A stretch of 47,494 nucleotides of DNA, from assembly GCA_031285685.1 (NCBI GenBank), contig JAITVS010000209.1, forward strand, positions 1 to 47,494, written 5' to 3'. Every line of letters begins with the position of its first letter. Position 1 is the first letter of the stretch. The notes beneath the pieces were generated by a model. It was not told the DNA's origin, did not search any database, and was given only the letters and a program-made list of their open reading frames with translations. This DNA comes from Tannerella sp. (GTDB lineage Bacteria > Bacteroidota > Bacteroidia > Bacteroidales > Tannerellaceae). This document shows positions 46,285 to 47,494 of this stretch, piece by piece. A program made the position numbers and the translations under genes.

Positions 46285-47494
46285 ATGAATAAAAACAGGC
46301 ATTTTATATGGGTAATATTATTAATTGTGATAAGCCTGCTCCTGGGATTCTACGCAGGAAAATATTTTCGTATAAAAAACCCGCAAATAAAAATTTTACG
46401 TTCCGAACAAAATAAGATCAACGAAGCTCTTGAAGTGATAAGCAATAATTATGTCGATACGGTTGACATCAGCTATCTGGCGGAAAGCGCTGTCGGAAAG
46501 ATCATAAGCGAACTTGACCCGCATTCATCCTATATTCCCGCTTCAGATGTAGAAGCGGCGAATGAAGACCTTGAAAGTTCATTCAGCGGTATCGGGATCC
46601 AATTCAATATGCAAACCGATACGATTATTGTAATAAGCATCATATCCGGAGGCCCTGCCGAAAAAGCCGGCCTGATGCCGTTCGACCGCATCATGACGGT
46701 AAATGATTCCATCGTTGCCGGACAAAATATAAGCACGACTAAAATGATGAGAATGTTACGCGGTCCTAAAAACAGCAAAGTAAAATTAGGCATACAACGC
46801 GGGAATGCAAAAGAGCTCACTGACTTCGAGCTCATCCGCGGAGATATTCCGAACTATTCCGTAGATGTTTCATATAAGATAAACGATAATATCGGGTATA
46901 TCAAAGTAACTAAATTTGCAAGATCCACATACAGTGAGTTCCTTACGGCAATAGCTAAACTTAAACAGGAAGGAGTAAAGGGATTTATCATAGATCTGCG
47001 TGATAATCCGGGAGGTTACATGGAATCTGCAATTTATATGATCAATGAATTTTTATCAAAAGGAAACATGATTGTTTATACACAGGGAAGAGCTTACAGC
47101 CGCACAGATACATATTCCAACGGAAAAGGTACCTGTCAGGACGCTCCACTGGTTGTATTGATTAATGAATTATCCGGTTCCGCCAGCGAAATATTCTCCG
47201 GAGCCATTCAGGACAACGACCGCGGATTGATCATCGGACGCCGTTCTTATGGCAAAGGCCTTGTCCAAACAAAACTTGACCTGTCTGATAATTCGGAATT
47301 GCTTCTTACGATAGCACGCTACTATACTCCTTCAGGAAGATGTATTCAGAAAGACTATGAGCTTGGAAAATCAGAAGAATACAGTCAGGATATATATAAC
47401 CGATTCATGCATGGAGAGTTTTACTCGGTCGACAGTATAAAGATGAATGACTCTCTTGAGTTTAAAACGACCGGTGGCCGCCCTGTATACGGCG
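46285..47494 (+). CDS. C-terminal processing peptidase (family S41), partial at C-terminus
   Basis: Membrane-anchored periplasmic serine protease; 403 residues are visible and the frame is open at the window edge. The N-terminal signal anchor is MNKNRHFIWVILLIVISLLLGFYAG. A PDZ domain (about 90-180) contains SFSGIGIQF and GGPAEKAGLMPFDRIMTVND. The S41 catalytic domain carries GFIIDLRDNPGG. The Ser/Lys dyad is S299 in SGSASEIF and K324 in RSYGKGLVQ. Processing of C-termini of envelope proteins is the family role; the substrate here is unknown. Confidence 0.93.
   Translation, partial: MNKNRHFIWVILLIVISLLLGFYAGKYFRIKNPQIKILRSEQNKINEALEVISNNYVDTVDISYLAESAVGKIISELDPHSSYIPASDVEAANEDLESSFSGIGIQFNMQTDTIIVISIISGGPAEKAGLMPFDRIMTVNDSIVAGQNISTTKMMRMLRGPKNSKVKLGIQRGNAKELTDFELIRGDIPNYSVDVSYKINDNIGYIKVTKFARSTYSEFLTAIAKLKQEGVKGFIIDLRDNPGGYMESAIYMINEFLSKGNMIVYTQGRAYSRTDTYSNGKGTCQDAPLVVLINELSGSASEIFSGAIQDNDRGLIIGRRSYGKGLVQTKLDLSDNSELLLTIARYYTPSGRCIQKDYELGKSEEYSQDIYNRFMHGEFYSVDSIKMNDSLEFKTTGGRPVYG

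Overview
The window looks like a chromosomal segment of a Bacteroidota bacterium, most likely order Bacteroidales. It carries two SusC/SusD nutrient-uptake pairs and an ECF sigma/FecR pair. It also has repeated TAnnTTTG (-7) promoter boxes in place of a sigma-70 -10, no obvious Shine-Dalgarno sequences, an Hc1-like mini-histone, a GT3-type glycogen synthase and an A/V-type ATPase operon. A family-level placement cannot be made from this sequence alone. No tRNA, rRNA, CRISPR array, transposase or phage gene was seen.

Layout. (1) 1-6942, minus strand: polysaccharide-utilisation locus A, in transcription order ECF sigma, FecR anti-sigma, STN-domain SusC, SusD (running off the left edge). (2) 7111-10172, minus: an M64 metallopeptidase, an omega-amidase-like nitrilase, a lysophospholipid-type acyltransferase and a small unknown protein. 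(3) 10286-14554, plus: glycogen synthase (GT3) and alpha-glucan phosphorylase (GT35), each with its own promoter box. (4) 14635-24910, minus: locus B, a SusC/SusD pair ending in a terminator, followed by a four-gene operon of two Gfo/Idh/MocA-type proteins and two tandem DUF6807 (PmoA-like) proteins. A divergent AraC-type regulator sits at 25219-26106. (5) 26266-30033, plus: tgt, an LptF/LptG-type permease and an ArnT-like glycosyltransferase. (6) 30019-32529, minus: an exported GH2 glycosidase. (7) 32662-40243, minus: A/V-type ATPase genes E, DUF2764, A, B, D, I, K. (8) 40528-42342, plus: Hc1-like histone, then a GH109-like gene split by a frameshift at an A8 tract. (9) 42385-47494: a TlpA-like lipoprotein (minus), then an M3 peptidase, a dCMP-deaminase-like protein and a C-terminal processing peptidase (plus, running off the right edge).

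How the genes work together. Locus A has the arrangement of a trans-envelope signalling PUL: SusC occupancy is sensed through its STN domain by FecR, which releases the sigma factor. Locus B is more unusual. Its uptake pair is coupled to putative redox enzymes and DUF6807 proteins rather than to glycoside hydrolases, which suggests, as inference, an oxidation-based route for a glycoside. The ATPase K subunit keeps the residues that bind Na+ in Enterococcus hirae NtpK, so a sodium-linked machine is plausible.

The most interesting points are the locus B gene content, the frameshifted GH109-like gene, the reduced ATPase operon with DUF2764, the Tgt protein without its zinc cysteines, and a palindromic TTTGCATT-N8-AATGCAAA site beside the AraC-type gene.
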